Notes: a model not told the origin generated them from the letters alone. A DNA stretch of 64,000 nt from Kalaharituber pfeilii (GCA_015179045.1 WHUZ01000021.1:310001-374000); one strand, 5' to 3'; numbered from the stretch's first letter, positions 1-12,781 are shown. A program made the numbers and translations.

Positions 1-2306
1 ATGAGAGCTCCACGAACCTCCACCTCAACCAAGTGGTTGCAGGGAAAACGGCACTAGAGTATGCAGTTGAGCAGGAGAATTGGGAGATGGTATCAATGTT
101 AGCTCATTGGGGAGGCAAAATGCATGATCGGCACAGATATCTAATTGATGCCATTATTCAAGGCAATGTCGAGCTAGTGAAAAGGTTATTATCACACATC
201 AATTCCACAGCCCTCCGCCTCAACCAAGTGGTCGAAGGTAAAACAGCGTTGGGGTATGCAGTTGAGCGGGAAGATTGGGAGATGGTGTTGATGTTAGTTG
301 AGCAGGGAGGCCAAATGCATGATCAGCACAGGTATTTAATTGACGCCATTATCCAAGGCAACAACGAGCTAGTGAAAAAATTAATATCACACATCAACTC
401 CACAACCCTCCGTCTCAACCAAGTGGTCGAAGGTAAAACAGCGTTGGGGTATGCAGTTGAGCGGGAAGATTGGGAGATGGTGTTGATGTTAGTTGAGCAG
501 GGAGGCCAAATGCATGATCAGCACAGGTATTTAATTGACGCCATTATCCAAGGCACCATCGAGCTAGTGAAAAAATTAATATCACACATCAACTCCACAG
601 CCCTCCGCCTCAACCAAGTGGTTGCAGGAAAAACGGCACTAGAGTATGCAATTGAGCAGAAAGATGGGGAGATGATGTTGATGCTGGTTGAACATGGAGC
701 CAAAGGCCTTAGAGGTAATGGGAGACAAAAAGTGAGGCCATTTTGTGACGCGCTTTGGTCAGAGGAGGAGTATTACAGATCTGCAGGTCAAGTCTTAGCA
801 GAATGTGAAGATGTTGACACTAGGAGGCAGTATTTGGAAGTCATGTTTCGAGTTTGTGAGGACTCGAGCCCATGGCTACTGGCATTGAGTATCATGGACT
901 CTGAAAGCGAACTTCTACCTTTCCTTGCCAACGATAACTTCACCAAAACTTTGAACCTTATTTCGAACCCCAACAGTCTCAGTCATTATACTCACGTGCA
1001 GCTCAAATGTACCCCTCTAGCATATGCTATTGCTAGAGGGCCCCGGCATTGTGGCATTATAAAACTGCTAGTGCAAGCGGGTGCCAACCCCTGGACCGAA
1101 CCTTTGCAAGGAGTCTGGAAGGCCACCCAGGCCCGGTTAAATTTCATCCATCGATTCTTAACCGACCATTTAACTGGCTTGCAGGTCCATATGATCATGC
1201 TTCCCTCAGGTTCAACCTCGACCTTATTCGAAGTTCTGTATTTTTCCCACCATCAGGGTTCCACGCTTGTCAGTGAATATAGCGCCAATGAGTTCAACTG
1301 GCCGAGGTCGGCAATTGTAGCCCACAACAGTGGCAGAAGCATTCTTCAGCTAGGCGTTGACTACGTTGCTGCACAAAGGGCCCATAAGGCACTGCATGAG
1401 AAATCCCAATCGGGTCCAAGTATTCCTTCGCCATTCGCTAGCTCTCTGATTGCACTTGCCAGAATTATGCCAGAGAGCCTCAAGAGAGCCATTCGACCAC
1501 CGTTCTGGGTGAAGCATCACAAAGATGTATATTCTGAAGTCAGAGATTTGGTCAAAAAGTGTGGCGGAAACGAAGGCCCTATAGGTTATTCGACCGCTTC
1601 TTGTAAGGCAGTCCAGCTTATACTGTCCCAACTCCCAATCGTCAAGTGCCCAACTTTGATTCATCGCATCCTCGATGAGGCCGGCTTTTGGACCATGCAA
1701 ACCTTCACGTGTGTCTGGACGGATCCCATCAAACCTGCTTTGACAGAAGTGGAGCGCAAGTGCGGCACCAGGGTCCACATGATGGGTGGGCATCTACGGC
1801 ATATTAGGTTTGACATTGCAGTCATGCTAGGTTTGTCTTCTCCATATGATGATCTGTTGCCAATAGAGTGTGAAAAGAAGGGCATGCGCTAATAATACTA
1901 CTGTTATTGTTATCTACAAGATGAAACACCTGGCTATAGTGATCCGCTCTTTACAGTTCCGGAGGCACCTCCCACATGGGATATCTCAGTTATCCTCAGC
2001 AATGGGGAGCATGGGCAGATCAATAAGCAAAGCCTGTACTGGGATTCACATTATTTTGTTGACTCGGTCTGTGATGATGGCTTTCCTCCCAGGGAAAATA
2101 ATCCACTAGCATCTCAAAGTTCTATACGTTATGTATCAATTGACTGGAGCCATAGGACTCCAGACAAAGGTTTAAGGAACTGGATGGATTGTCTTCAAGA
2201 CAACCACTGGCTTGGGTTCCAGATATTCAACTGGAGTTCTGGTGATAGATCTGTCACCCTGAGGGAGCTTCGGATTCGAGGAGAGATATATTATTCATAT
2301 AATTAG
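1..2306 (+). CDS. Ankyrin-repeat protein, 5'-partial, two exons in window
   Basis: The reading frame is open from base 3 and enters the window mid-repeat (ESSTNLHLNQVVAGKT), so the true start lies upstream. The N-terminal part is a string of 65-residue ankyrin-type units (LNQVV-GKTALGYAVE, WEMVLMLVEQGG, LIDAIIQG-ELVKKLI). A further ankyrin-like stretch (CTPLAYAIARG...IIKLLVQAGANPW) lies near 1005-1100. An in-frame TAA TAA at 1890-1895 is removed by a 51-bp intron at 1870-1920 (donor GTGAAA, branch GCTAAT, acceptor CAAG). The second exon, 1921-2306, continues in frame (YETPGYSDPLFTVPEAPP...) to TAG. The C-terminal half has no domain I recognise. Ankyrin arrays are protein-interaction scaffolds, and in fungi they are often attached to NLR-type immune proteins; a nucleotide-binding domain could lie upstream, but that is speculation. 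The repeat domain is well supported, the splice model is inferred from signals. Confidence 0.8.
26..690 (+). repeat. 195-bp tandem repeats encoding ankyrin units
   Basis: The motif CAACCAAGTGG recurs at 26, 221, 416 and 611, exactly 195 bp (65 codons) apart. Units 2 and 3 are almost identical at DNA level. The spacing keeps the reading frame, so copy number can change without breaking the gene. The array continues beyond the left edge of the window. Confidence 0.9.
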
Positions 2307-2353
2307 TCGATGATTACTTGTATGTAGCAGAGTTTGGAAATTGTTTTATGACA

Positions 2354-2419
2354 TGGTTGTATGTATTTTTTTTTTTTTTAATATCACGTAACCCCGCTTA
2401 TCGCTACTGGTTGTATATA
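2354..2419 (-). mobile_element. Ultrashort tail insertion, family B, with 12-bp TSD
   Basis: A T13 run followed by AATATCACGTAACCCCGC and a few more bases is flanked by TGGTTGTATGTA (2354-2365) and TGGTTGTATATA (2408-2419). Only about 28 bp of non-poly(T) sequence is present, the shortest copy in the window. Read on the minus strand it is the 3' half of the family-B hairpin plus poly(A). Confidence 0.75.
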
Positions 2420-3480
2420 GGGTTGGGGGTTCAGAGATACAAGCTTCGCAATGGCTACTTACTACCGGTTGAAGGTTGTTTAGGGTTACGTGAGCACAAG
2501 ATCGAAAATAAAGTTCCAATACTTAGTAGTTGTGTTAAGGTTTAGTCTAAGAAGTTTCTGTTCATAATGCAACATCATGTGTTTCCAAAATCCAGAGATT
2601 CATCTGTGCCGTAGAATAAGAATCTCATACAACTGATTGTGGACCAAATACATTTATGTAGTTTGAAGAACAGCACGGTGCATAGCAGCTGACCTAACCT
2701 TCCGTAAGATGACAGTTATTGGAAAACCGCATTCTACCTCCCTGGCCGCACAGTCTCTCTAACTAGGGACGGAATAGCCTTTCCCAGCCCTAGCCTCTAC
2801 GCTTCTAGATACTCTTCTCACCCGCTGCCTCCCTTCACTGTGTTATTGGAGGTTTCTCTTTCATACTCTTTACTTGAAATACCGTGGGTCAAATCTGAGC
2901 TGGCAGCAGTCTTTGCAGCAAACCCAGGAAAGAGTGGAAGCGCAACAAGTTGATGGTATCAGAGCCCGTGGAAGTAATGGTGGGAGGGTGAGAATGGCAG
3001 CAGTTATTAGACACACAGGCCCTCAAACATGGTCCGGTGCGGGAACCAGGGGTCTTCATGTCTCTTGGAAGAGGGACGCTCAAGCCCGGCACAAGCGGCG
3101 GGACCTTACATTATTAAGGCCTGGAGACAAATGGCGTCTAGTTGAGGCTGATTCTCCACCAGACATCTTTGGTCTCGAGACTCAGTAAACTCAAGTCTAG
3201 TTTCTTGTTCAACGTGGCCCTTTCGTTGCTAGGCTAGCCGCTTGAATTCACTTCTTTATCCAAAGCCCGTTGATATCTCTCTATCCAACGCCAGCATCAG
3301 CCAGGCCCAGAACAAGTACCGGTCTTAGGGAGCTTCCTACAGTAGACTCAGTGCTTATTTTCCTCACAGTGTCTTCCTTGAATCCCAAGTCTGGCTGAGT
3401 TGATTGAATACCAGTGTTATTGTGTTCTTGGAGGCCTCAGGCCAACAAAATTATAACATACTATGCTTGACTTTGAGTAT
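2420..3480. other. Gene-free stretch with a possible LTR primer-binding site
   Basis: No convincing gene. TGGTATCAGAGC at about 2954-2965 matches the primer-binding-site motif common next to 5' LTRs of Ty1/copia elements (initiator-Met tRNA). I cannot find a matching pair of LTRs or a pol domain by eye, so at most this is a relic. An ORF at 2874-3188 overlaps the motif and has no recognised domain. Confidence 0.2.
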
Positions 3481-5568
3481 CCAAAGGAAACATTCCATGC
3501 AATGGTAGGGCAGATTCGGGCTCACATTGTGGCGAAGGGGAAGCGGCACCGGGTGGGTAACGTTGAAGGTTTTTTAGAGGATGAAGAGCCACCCATGGCC
3601 ACCAGCGATGGTATGAAATGCATCCGTGTAACCCAGATGTAGAGTGGGTGCTGTGGTGCTGAATGTGGACGGAGACAGCCCTGCAGCAGTGGCCTTACTA
3701 CGGAAGGCCCCATCGTGACCTAGCCATAGGAGGCAGTGGTGGTCGATATTATAGTCGGCGACATTAAGGAGGGAGGGAAGGCGACATATGACGACAATTC
3801 ATCTAGTAGGTGATTGGAGAGTGCGTGCTGCGCCTGCCACCGGGTTCCGAAAAATAAGCGGAGGGTTTTATCTCCGCCCCGCTGCCTGCAAGAAGAAGAC
3901 AAAGCTCACTAATCTGGCGACAAAGCTACACGCCGAAGAAGTATTGCTCAAAGGTCCTAGTTCTGCTAAGAGCTAAAGGCTACATACACTACTATGTTAA
4001 GTAAATCTACTAGCCTGGCAGTGCTAGCTCCTCCATATGTATTTGGTACTTTACCGTACGTATACGTGCCAGACCAGGTGCTACCAGCTACAGACATAGA
4101 GGGTCCCTTGAATTAACTACTTTAGACCCGGAGCCTCTGTGTCCAAACCATCCAGTTTGGGACCACTGACGCATGTTGTTCTGTTCGTTTTGCGTTTATC
4201 AACACTTGTCACCTCAGTAGGTTATACGTCTAGCCAGGGTGAAGTTATGATACAAAATAAGCCGGCGCCGCACCTGCGGGCTGCATTTGCATCTGCCCCG
4301 GCTGAAACCTAGATAGGTTGGAACTCGGTCGAAGGATTTGAAATTTTGGAATACACAGCTGGAGTTACCTACTGCACTGCGCATGGAACCAGCATGGTTA
4401 TTCCTATTCTCCGCCTACATTATATATATCTTGGAATGCGCTTTAGAATAATTAGAGATGTCATATACCCGTAACTGCCCTTACTCCGGCACTCTCGATC
4501 ACCGGAAGTGTTGAGAGAACATCGCATGTCCATACGCATCATTTAGTAGTAACAGCATCCGATATCTATCATTCCGCAAATATGACGAAGGCCCCGGGAA
4601 GTTCAATTGCCTTAGCTCAGGTTCTTGGCCGCCATTCTCTGTCTTTTCAATTTATTCTGGACTAATTTGACAGATTTAATATAGCGATCATCGTTATCCT
4701 CGGAGAAATTGTTCACCCGCAGACATCGTCCTCTTTTTCAATACTCCACCGCTGTCTTCCTGGAATACTTGTTCGTTCTTGTCGCTCCTTGTTTTTTTAC
4801 TCGCCGCTGTATCTCATTAAAACCAATGTTGCAAGCAATACTAGTTGACATGCCCACCATTCGTCATCGGTTATCGGGGTTTTTGTCTCTATTGTACTTA
4901 TTAATATCATGTGCTCGCGGTTTTATTTATACCAATGTGAGCGCTACGATGGTCGATTTTTGATGTGGTTTACCGAGGCTTTTAGGAAGTAAAATTTGGT
5001 ACCAAAAGTGCTACAACTTCTGGTACCTAGATAGGCAATAGAACATTTTATATGTGTTGAGTGAATCTACAGACTCAGTTCTATCCTTTGGGCATGGTCA
5101 GGAAGAAAATAGCGGTTACAATTGCGCTAGGTGTCTTGCCAGTGCTCGGTTTCGCTGTGTCAGCCTGTTGCTACGCACGAGTATATACAATTCAATCCAA
5201 TCCTGTTACGGTCTCATACTACCCTCCAACGCTCAGCCTTCCGAGGATGCACTTTTTTCGAGGATAGATAATTAACTACAACTCCGGATCATATACAGCT
5301 AAACTTATACTCTACAACCACAAGCTGCGTTTACACATCTTTTTTCCGACGTCCCAAATTTTTGTATTGTCGCAAACATTATCATATTCGACGTCGGAAG
5401 TATTTCTACTGATCACATATACTAAACTGGGTGTATTGTCACACTTTGCCCAGGAGCGAACTCAGCTTGCTGAGGAGTGGATGGGTTGGTTACAAGCAGC
5501 TCAGTGTTTTTCGTCCCAATGTGGTCATATTGCCAAGAACTTTGGTCAAAATGCCAAGCCTAGCGTCA
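3481..5568. other. No supported gene
   Basis: Only short unrelated ORFs occur here. One at about 5090-5230 has a hydrophobic segment (KKIAVTIALGVLPVLGFAV) that could be a single leftover membrane helix, but nothing around it supports a gene. No RNA gene or transposon end was recognised. Confidence 0.4.
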
Positions 5569-5636
5569 GCTCAGACCTGCTATCGGCTCAGACCTGCCAT
5601 CGGCTCAGACCTGCTATCGGCTCAGACCTACTGTGA
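5569..5636. repeat. 17-bp tandem repeat, four copies
   Basis: GCTCAGACCTGCTATCG is repeated four times head to tail; copy 2 has one change and the last copy is diverged. A simple minisatellite with no sign of coding. Confidence 0.8.
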
Positions 5637-5654
5637 GCTATTATAATACTATAG

Positions 5655-5740
5655 TTACAGGAATCGCAGCCACTCGTCGTAAGTACTCCTGGTTGCGCCT
5701 CACGCCGGATTGAACCCAGTCATATTTGACTTCTAGCACT
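5655..5740 (-). repeat. Dispersed repeat, copy 1, tRNA-like B box
   Basis: On the minus strand this matches 16780-16870 over about 75 bp, sharing GACTGGGTTCAATCCGGCG, then AGTACTTACGACGAGTGG, then GCGATTCCTGT. GGTTCAATCC fits a pol III B box. No poly(A) tail and no clear TSD, so the SINE idea is tentative; the repeat pair itself is directly visible. Confidence 0.5.
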
Positions 5741-6067
5741 CCGGTATATATTCCTGCACCTGTAAGGTCACTTAAACAACATGGCCGCCAGCATCCCGGT
5801 AATCGCTTAACAACCCGAACCCGAGAATCTGCTAGAAGAACTCGGATCCCAGAACCAGCCGGAAAGCCGTAGAACCAGCCGGAAAGCCCTAGAACCTTCT
5901 GGAAGACTCCGGAATCCACCAGCGACAGGTATCGCCGAGCTCATTCCCGGATATTCCTACAAAGAGGCCCTCCCCCTCCTCTCTCTTGCCTCTCCACGCA
6001 ACAACTTGTATTCTACCCAAGTTGTGTAATTAGCTTTCAAATACATCTACCTCTCGGTATCACATAG

Positions 6068-6110
6068 CTCCGACCGCCTCTGCCTCTGCCTCTGCCTCTG
6101 CCTCTGCTGT
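6068..6110. repeat. CTCTGC hexanucleotide microsatellite
   Basis: Six or so uninterrupted copies of a CTCTGC/CCTCTG unit lie just left of the longer minisatellite. Confidence 0.85.
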
Positions 6111-6179
6111 GAAATCGCCCCGGCGCCTGCCGCCCGCCCCGTACCTGGGTCCTGTACCCTGACCCGACCCGGACCGATT

Positions 6180-7020
6180 TATTACATAGATATGACAGCT
6201 CCGGCCTGATAGCATGAGATGTGGCAGAATGAGTTGAATTTAAGAGATATGGTAGGTCCGGCCCCACGGCCTCAGGTGAAGAAGAATGAACTCAATTTTA
6301 CAGGTATAGCAGGCCCCACCTACCGCCATGAGATGAGGTAGAGTGAGCTGAATTTGACAGGCATGGAAGGCCCAACCTAACGACGGCGTGAGAAGGTTGA
6401 CAGGTATGGCCGGCCCACGAGATGAGGCAGAATAAGCTAAATTTGGCACGTATAGCCGGCCTGACATAATAGCGCGAGATTAGGCACCATGAGCTGAATT
6501 TGACAGGTATGGCGGGCCTAACCTACTGGCACGAGATGCTGCAGAATGAGCTAAACTCGAGAGGTTTGGCAGGCCCTATTCGGCGATGTGAGATGAGGTA
6601 GAATGAGCAGAATTTGCAACATACAGTATGCCTGACCCGGCGGTGTGAGATATGGCAACATGAGCTGAATTTGATAGATATGACAGGTCCGACCCGACGG
6701 CATGAGATGATATAGAATGAGCTGAATTTGATTTATGTGGCAGCCCGACCTGCCAGCGTGGGATGAGGTGGAATGAGCTGAATTTGACAGGTATGGCAGG
6801 TCCGGCCGGACAGCATGAGATGAGGTAAAATGAGCTCAATTTGACAGGTATGGCATATCTGAGCCGACGGCGTGAGGTGAGGTAGACTGGCTCAATTTCC
6901 CACGAATTGCACGCCCGACTTGACGGCATGAGCTGAATTTGGCACATATAGCTGGCCCGACCCGATGGTGCAAGATGAGGTGGAATGAGCTGAATTTGAC
7001 AGGCATGGCCGGCCCTAGCC
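6180..7020. repeat. Degenerate minisatellite, about 55-65 bp unit, about 13 copies
   Basis: The unit contains GAATGAGCTGAATTTGACAGG, then TATGGCAGGCCCGACC, then a CGGCATGAGATGAGGTA-like segment, with substitutions and length changes between copies. The long minus-strand ORFs across it are by-products of the repetition. It ends close to the 3' end of the Helitron gene and may be part of that element's non-coding 3' region. Confidence 0.8.
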
Positions 7021-7082
7021 ATTTCAGTAGCCATTTCGGTAGCCATTTCAGCAGCCATTTCAGCAGCAGTTTCAGCAGCCAT
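7020..7082. repeat. 15-bp repeat CATTTCAGCAGC-like
   Basis: Five short copies of GCCATTTC(A/G)G(C/T)A follow the minisatellite. Read on the minus strand they give an Ala-Glu-Met-rich peptide, which I regard as incidental. Confidence 0.6.
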
Positions 7083-7174
7083 TTCAGATAGGGTACGATA
7101 GTACCAACATTTATATATTTCCACTCTTATCTAGTTAAATACACTTACTGTAATTTCATGACCTCCATCCTATG

Positions 7175-10100
7175 CTATATTGTGCCTAATTGCTCGTAAT
7201 CCAGCGTATTAGTTTTTAGCTCCAGGTTGTGAAGTCGCTTCATCTCATCCAACAGAGCATCATCTGGTCGTGCAAAAAAAACCTTATCTCGAAACCCTCT
7301 CAAAAAATTGAGACCATCTAGACTACGGCATCTTGATAATGCCACATATACCGCCGTGAACGTACGATGTTGCCCAAATGAATTGGTTGACTCTAAGTCA
7401 ACTAAAATATTGTCGAATGTTCTTCCTTGTGCCTTATAATCAGTGATTGCAAACCCGGGGCAACATGGTATTTGAAACCGCCGTACTTTGACCTTCTCTC
7501 GTTTATTTCGTTGATCTGGCATGTGTACTGTGAAGGTTTGGGGATACACTGGCACCATACCCTCCGCTAACCCTGAAAGTGGCTTAAATCGAGCATCCTG
7601 TACCTGTACAAAAAGACACTTTGGTGGCCTGTCAACGATCCATATATCCTGTCCTTGAAGAATTTCTGGCAGATCAATATTAGACTGATTCAAAGCATAA
7701 ACACTTGAACACTCATCCAGAACAATATCCATAGCAATTCCTTCTTTTCCGTTCACAAGTCCCAACATAACATGAACATTTTGATTGATTATTACTGGCA
7801 TCCCTTTCGTGTAAACAAAGATTCCGGGCCCAGGTACACTGCTGCCAGCATCCCCAATACTGAGCATATACCAAAGGTCTAATGCGAGGTCTCCAGTAGT
7901 GCTATAATGTTGCGCCATAAACAAAAATATCTGTTGTCGCTGTACTCTCGCCAGTTCGAAAACTGTACCGATATTTAGATATTGTCGAATCGCATTTGAA
8001 CGTACAATAACCTTTCGTGCACTGGTTCCGGAAGGGTTTATCCCGATACTGTACGTACTAATGACCCGCTCCATTAAAAGCATATAGTCATCATATGTTG
8101 AACAGCCCCCTCTTATGCGTCGTAACAGCTGTGAATACTGAGCATCTTCTGCCTGTCGCATTTGTTCATCCAGCATAACCACAGATGAGAAATTATGCCA
8201 AATATGCTGCCCATTTAAAGCTTCCTCAAGAACGTTATGCCTATCCAATGGCTGCCACAAAGCCTTTCCATTCACAGGCGGGAATTGGTAGAAATCGCCT
8301 GTTAATAAAACTACCTTCAGCCCTCCAAATAGTGATGAATCATTACGAATAAGGCGGCATTGTGCCTCAATCTGCGAGAGTGTTGTCAATGATATCATGC
8401 TCACTTCATCGATAATTAGTACCTGCTTATGGATCCATAGCTGTTGCAACTTATTCGAATTCCGAGATTGAGATCCACGAACAGATAAACCTAATGCTCC
8501 GTGTACCGTAGAGCCTCCAATGTTGTCGGCTGCAGCACCGCTTGCTGCTGTAACCTGCACGATTCCTGCCAAAAGTCAACTCTGTTCAATACTGACATTT
8601 CTATAGAATACTAACCTTCTCGCCCAGCAACCTTCATGAGATACACAATGGCTGCAACTATCCTGCTCTTTCCGGTGCCCCCCTCACCACCACAATATAT
8701 CAATAATGGTGAAGTAGATACATTGCCCTGGACACCGGCAGCCACCATGAACAATACTTGACGCTGCTTTGCATTCAATGAAAAGGAAGATGCGACTAAG
8801 CTAGTCTGCTGGTGCCAATCTGCCGCAGTGTTGCAAAGTACTATTTCTATATCTCCACCATTGGCACTATTATGGCTAACCTCCGGTACAACATAATCTT
8901 CAAGTTCCTCTGAGTCTTGTGCCAAGTCACCATTATCCCTTCCTCCACTCCATATAAATAAACGGTCTTCTTCCTGCGTTCGCATTTGGTGTCTCCACTG
9001 AGTAATAGTCTCGTTGGACACGGTCCGAGTTCGGGTGACCACTTCTTCAAGAGAGACAACAATAGTACTACCCTGGGCGTAAGTTGAAGTACTCCTGCCT
9101 TCAAGCCCCTGCGGACTACTTAGCATAGAGAGAAGTGCTGACACTGCAGAATCTCCACTGGACAAGGAACATATATCAAACGCCGGCTCTCCAAATACGG
9201 CTTCGTCTGACATGACAGTGCCCAATGCCAATCCAACGCTAAAAGGAGTATCAACTTCCAGTCGTGTCTGGGGGATAGAATTGTCAAATATATCGTCATC
9301 TTCATCAAACACACCGAGACGAGTCAACAAGGTTTCTGTCTCCCCAACCTCCTCTGATCGTATTCTACGATCTTCCTTGATGTCCTCAGAAGACTTGCGT
9401 AACAGCTCCAAATTATCAATTAGCTGTAATATGCGGTCAGGCATAACGCATGGTTTTATCTCCTTATCAAGTATATGCATATTCTTCCACCTTTGTAAAA
9501 CGTTTTCAAAGGTTTTGACATCATAGATGACATCGGTGACAGCCGGAATCAATTGCCATGGAAGGAACAAGCCGAGAACAAGTGCACTGAAGCGTAAACG
9601 TCCCTGTGGAGTATCATAATGTGCAAATATGGTGCCACCAGTCAGCGTGGGAACTCGAAAATCCTCCTTCTTCCTCAGATAGTACTTGTTGTGACGTTTA
9701 TATACCGTTGATCGAAAGTCGTAAAGACTAAAAGATTTGAAAGCTAAGGGGCGGGTAACGTAATCATCGAAATAGCTCTTCACATTACCATATCTATCCA
9801 CCTGAACAACTGTATCATCCATTGGCGTAGGGAATGGTTCCTTAGGGACCAGATCCGGATACATGTGTCGCATCTGTGCATATAGTGCATCAAGGTTAAT
9901 GGAGATATGCTCATGAGAAGAATAATACTCCGGCTGAGACAAGGCAACATTAGCAATTTCGACCCCAGATAATTCACGGTCAGTTGCGAGCCGATTAAAC
10001 GTTTGCAACAGAAACTTCCGGCTGCGCTCAAAATTGGCCCTGTCAACTACTTCACCTTCACCTGCATCGGGCATCTTGGCTCTGATACCTGCCGCAAAAG

Positions 10101-12781
10101 CAACTCGATGATATGTTTTCTGCGACATCTTAGTCTGGTAATCAGTGATGTAGTAAATTAACGACAATGCCTTTGCCTTGCGCACCACAAACTGAAAGTC
10201 ATGGTTACATCGCAGTGCGGAAGCAATGAATGGACTCCATGAAACAACGCGACCATGATTTCGATACAAATGAATATTTCCTAAGCATCATTAGTATAAA
10301 GTAGTACTATAGACCAGACAGTGAAGAAATACCGTCACTGTCAACAGTTGTACTATCATGTAACGCCCAAGGTGCACCGAAGCGACACAGTTGGCGATTA
10401 AATTTCCAACATGTTGATGTATGTCTGTGCATGTTTTTCCGCCTTGCAACAGCATTACCATCTGCTAATAAACATTCTCGAAAGGATGCAGCGGGCTGGT
10501 CAATCAGCACATTGCCACCATGGAGATCAAAGTTCTCAATTTGGGATTTTAGGTCGATATCCTCCCGGAAAAGGGCCCCAATGTAATCCAGCACTCGTGC
10601 TTGAAACCCATCTTTATTCTCCAAAATTTGCTCTCGCAGATGGTGAAACTGATGGTTACCACGCAGCCAAAGAAAGCCATGTAAATGGAGAGATCCTCTA
10701 CCATTTGTCTCTGTGGTACCAAAGTATGCCTCCACATCTCCAAAAATTCCAACTTGATCACCAGCTGGCTTGACTAGGGCGTCAAAGAAGGATGTGATCA
10801 TTTTTCCGAAGAAGAGAGCAGACGACACAGGATCGCGGGTCGCTGCCATGTGTTGTAGGTGTTCACGTTGCTCCGGTGGAATGTTCATAGGAATAGTAAC
10901 TCCTGCTATTTTGCATAGCATGGGATGACTCAGGTCTGACGGACTAATAGTGAACCAAATAGCAGGAAGCCCGAAACGTAAAATATTACCACGAATTGCC
11001 TTCCTCATTGCAAGTCTACTCTCATTGGACAATGGAACCTGAGAGCCCATAGCAGTTAAAGATTGCAGCAATGACCAGACTGGTTTGACAGTAACAGGAG
11101 ACCCATCCTTTAGTTGCTCTGCCGCCAACCGAAGCTCTTCCGCAGTCAAGGATGCTACCTCTTTGCTTTTCCTGTCCCAATCAGCTCGTTTTGTCATCAT
11201 CCGACTAACATAATTAGTACGGTGTCGAAACTGAATGTTATGTGCAAGGTACAGAAAATGTGGATGCCGCGCAAACCGGCGAGTATGGTGCCGCAACAAT
11301 GAGACCAACCAAGTTTGATATGAAATCTTTCCCTGAAACAGCGGATCTAGTGGGCCACCACGACCATTCCAAAATAATGTTGGAAATGTTCCGGGAAAAA
11401 CTCGGGCATCATTATAATCGTTCAATAATTCCTTTCCAGTCCGCACAGCCAGATATTCAGTAACTAGTGTAGGCAGCGAGTTCTGGGATGCGGTAACTGG
11501 CGGTAACTGTCCAGGGTCAGTTACGTCACTATCATCGTCGCTATTGCCATCACCGGACCCAGAGGAAAACAGTGAAGTAATAACTTCGGGGCCGATGCGT
11601 TGCGTAGTATCGTCCACGGGTGCAAGGACGGATGTTGTAAAGACCTGCTCAAGATCATGAGCATTGTCTACATGTGATGTGCTCACATTGCTGTCCTCTT
11701 GATCCAGAGTTCCTCCATCATCAGGTGTGTACCCTGAACGCTCTGCTGCATCCGCTTCCACGTCATCGATTAGCACAAGCGAATCACGCAGTTCCTGCGG
11801 AATGAAATGAGGAGGCCAACTATTCAACAGCTCATGGTCCACTTCAACATCACGAAATAGATTATTGTCCCGCTTTAATCCAAGGAGTGCATTGAGGACC
11901 ACGTCGCGCCGTACCTGCAACGTCGGCCGTAATTCCTCGTCAGATGGCCGAGATTTCCCCACCCACATCACCTTTATGGTTTCCGATAAACGAAGGTCAC
12001 GTGAGGGTAGAATTTTGAATAATGGCTGCACATTTTGCGGAACGACGATCATATGACCCTTGCAATGACGATAGTGTACTGGGGATGAGCCGACAAGTTT
12101 CGCGATAAACCCGAAGGCCTTGCAAGGAGCAATTAGTTGCTCTTCAACCAATGTCAAGTTGCGTAGGTACAATGGCATATCGTCGTGACAGCCGAAATCG
12201 AACCCTGAGCGAATGGACACTGGTGGAGCAATAGGACGTGCACGATCAAGATAACTCCAACATTCCCGACACGTCTGTACAGCGGTGGAATTGCCAACGA
12301 CTTGTAATCCACACTTGTCAAGGCAGACTCGATGATTGCTATCCGTAAGCACCTTTAACTTTTTGCACGGGCGACCTTGCTGCAAAATCCAGTGGTGACA
12401 GTCACTCTCCTTTGCCAGCAAACCACACACAGCGCAGGTTGCGGTCGGCAAATCCCCTTGCAACCTGTAGAAGTTTGTGTAACAGTCCTTTATCACTTCA
12501 TCGGCAATAGGCTGGGGCCATGCAGCACTAGCATCCTTTTTCCGTTTGAAGTCCTCTTCCAAGTCACGTAGACATTGTGCGGCCTTTTCTGGTTCGTGAG
12601 GATGACTGGAAGGTTTAGCTGGGAGGTTTGCTGTGACATCAACCCACCTATCCGGTGTAGCCAGGTAGGTATTGAGATAGGAACTCATGTCGCGCGAGGG
12701 TTTGCGGTTGCACGATAATTTCTTTACTGTCCAAACATATGTTGTGCCAAGAGGAAACTTCGGCTCCCGTTCAGTCGCCAT
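7175..12781 (-). CDS. Helitron Rep-helicase (RepHel), three exons, 1834 aa
   Basis: Rolling-circle transposase joined to a Pif1-type helicase. Exons 12781-10333, 10280-8616 and 8565-7175 sum to 5505 bp (1834 codons plus stop). Introns are 52 bp (GTATTT...CTTAG with TACTAAT branch) and 50 bp (GTTAGT...GGCAG). An N-terminal Cys/His region (CAVCGLLAKESDCHHW) precedes a Helitron_like_N domain with the HUH motif H699-L-H701, then HRHTSTCWKFNRQLCRFG. The two catalytic tyrosines are Y860 and Y864 (YITDYQTK), just past intron 1. The helicase has Walker A GGEGGTGKS (about 1347-1355), Walker B IIDEVSM (about 1422-1428), GDFYQFPPV, ITDYKAQGRTF and VALSRCRSLDGL. No stop or frameshift was found, so the protein may be functional. 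Known family chemistry: nicking, strand transfer and unwinding during rolling-circle transposition. Confidence 0.93.

Noticed and set aside
2954..2965. Copia-type LTR retrotransposon from the PBS-like TGGTATCAGAGC
   Set aside because: No LTR pair and no gag or pol recognised; kept only as a low-confidence note.
5061..5267. Membrane-protein gene
   Set aside because: A single hydrophobic segment with no supporting exons, start context or neighbours.
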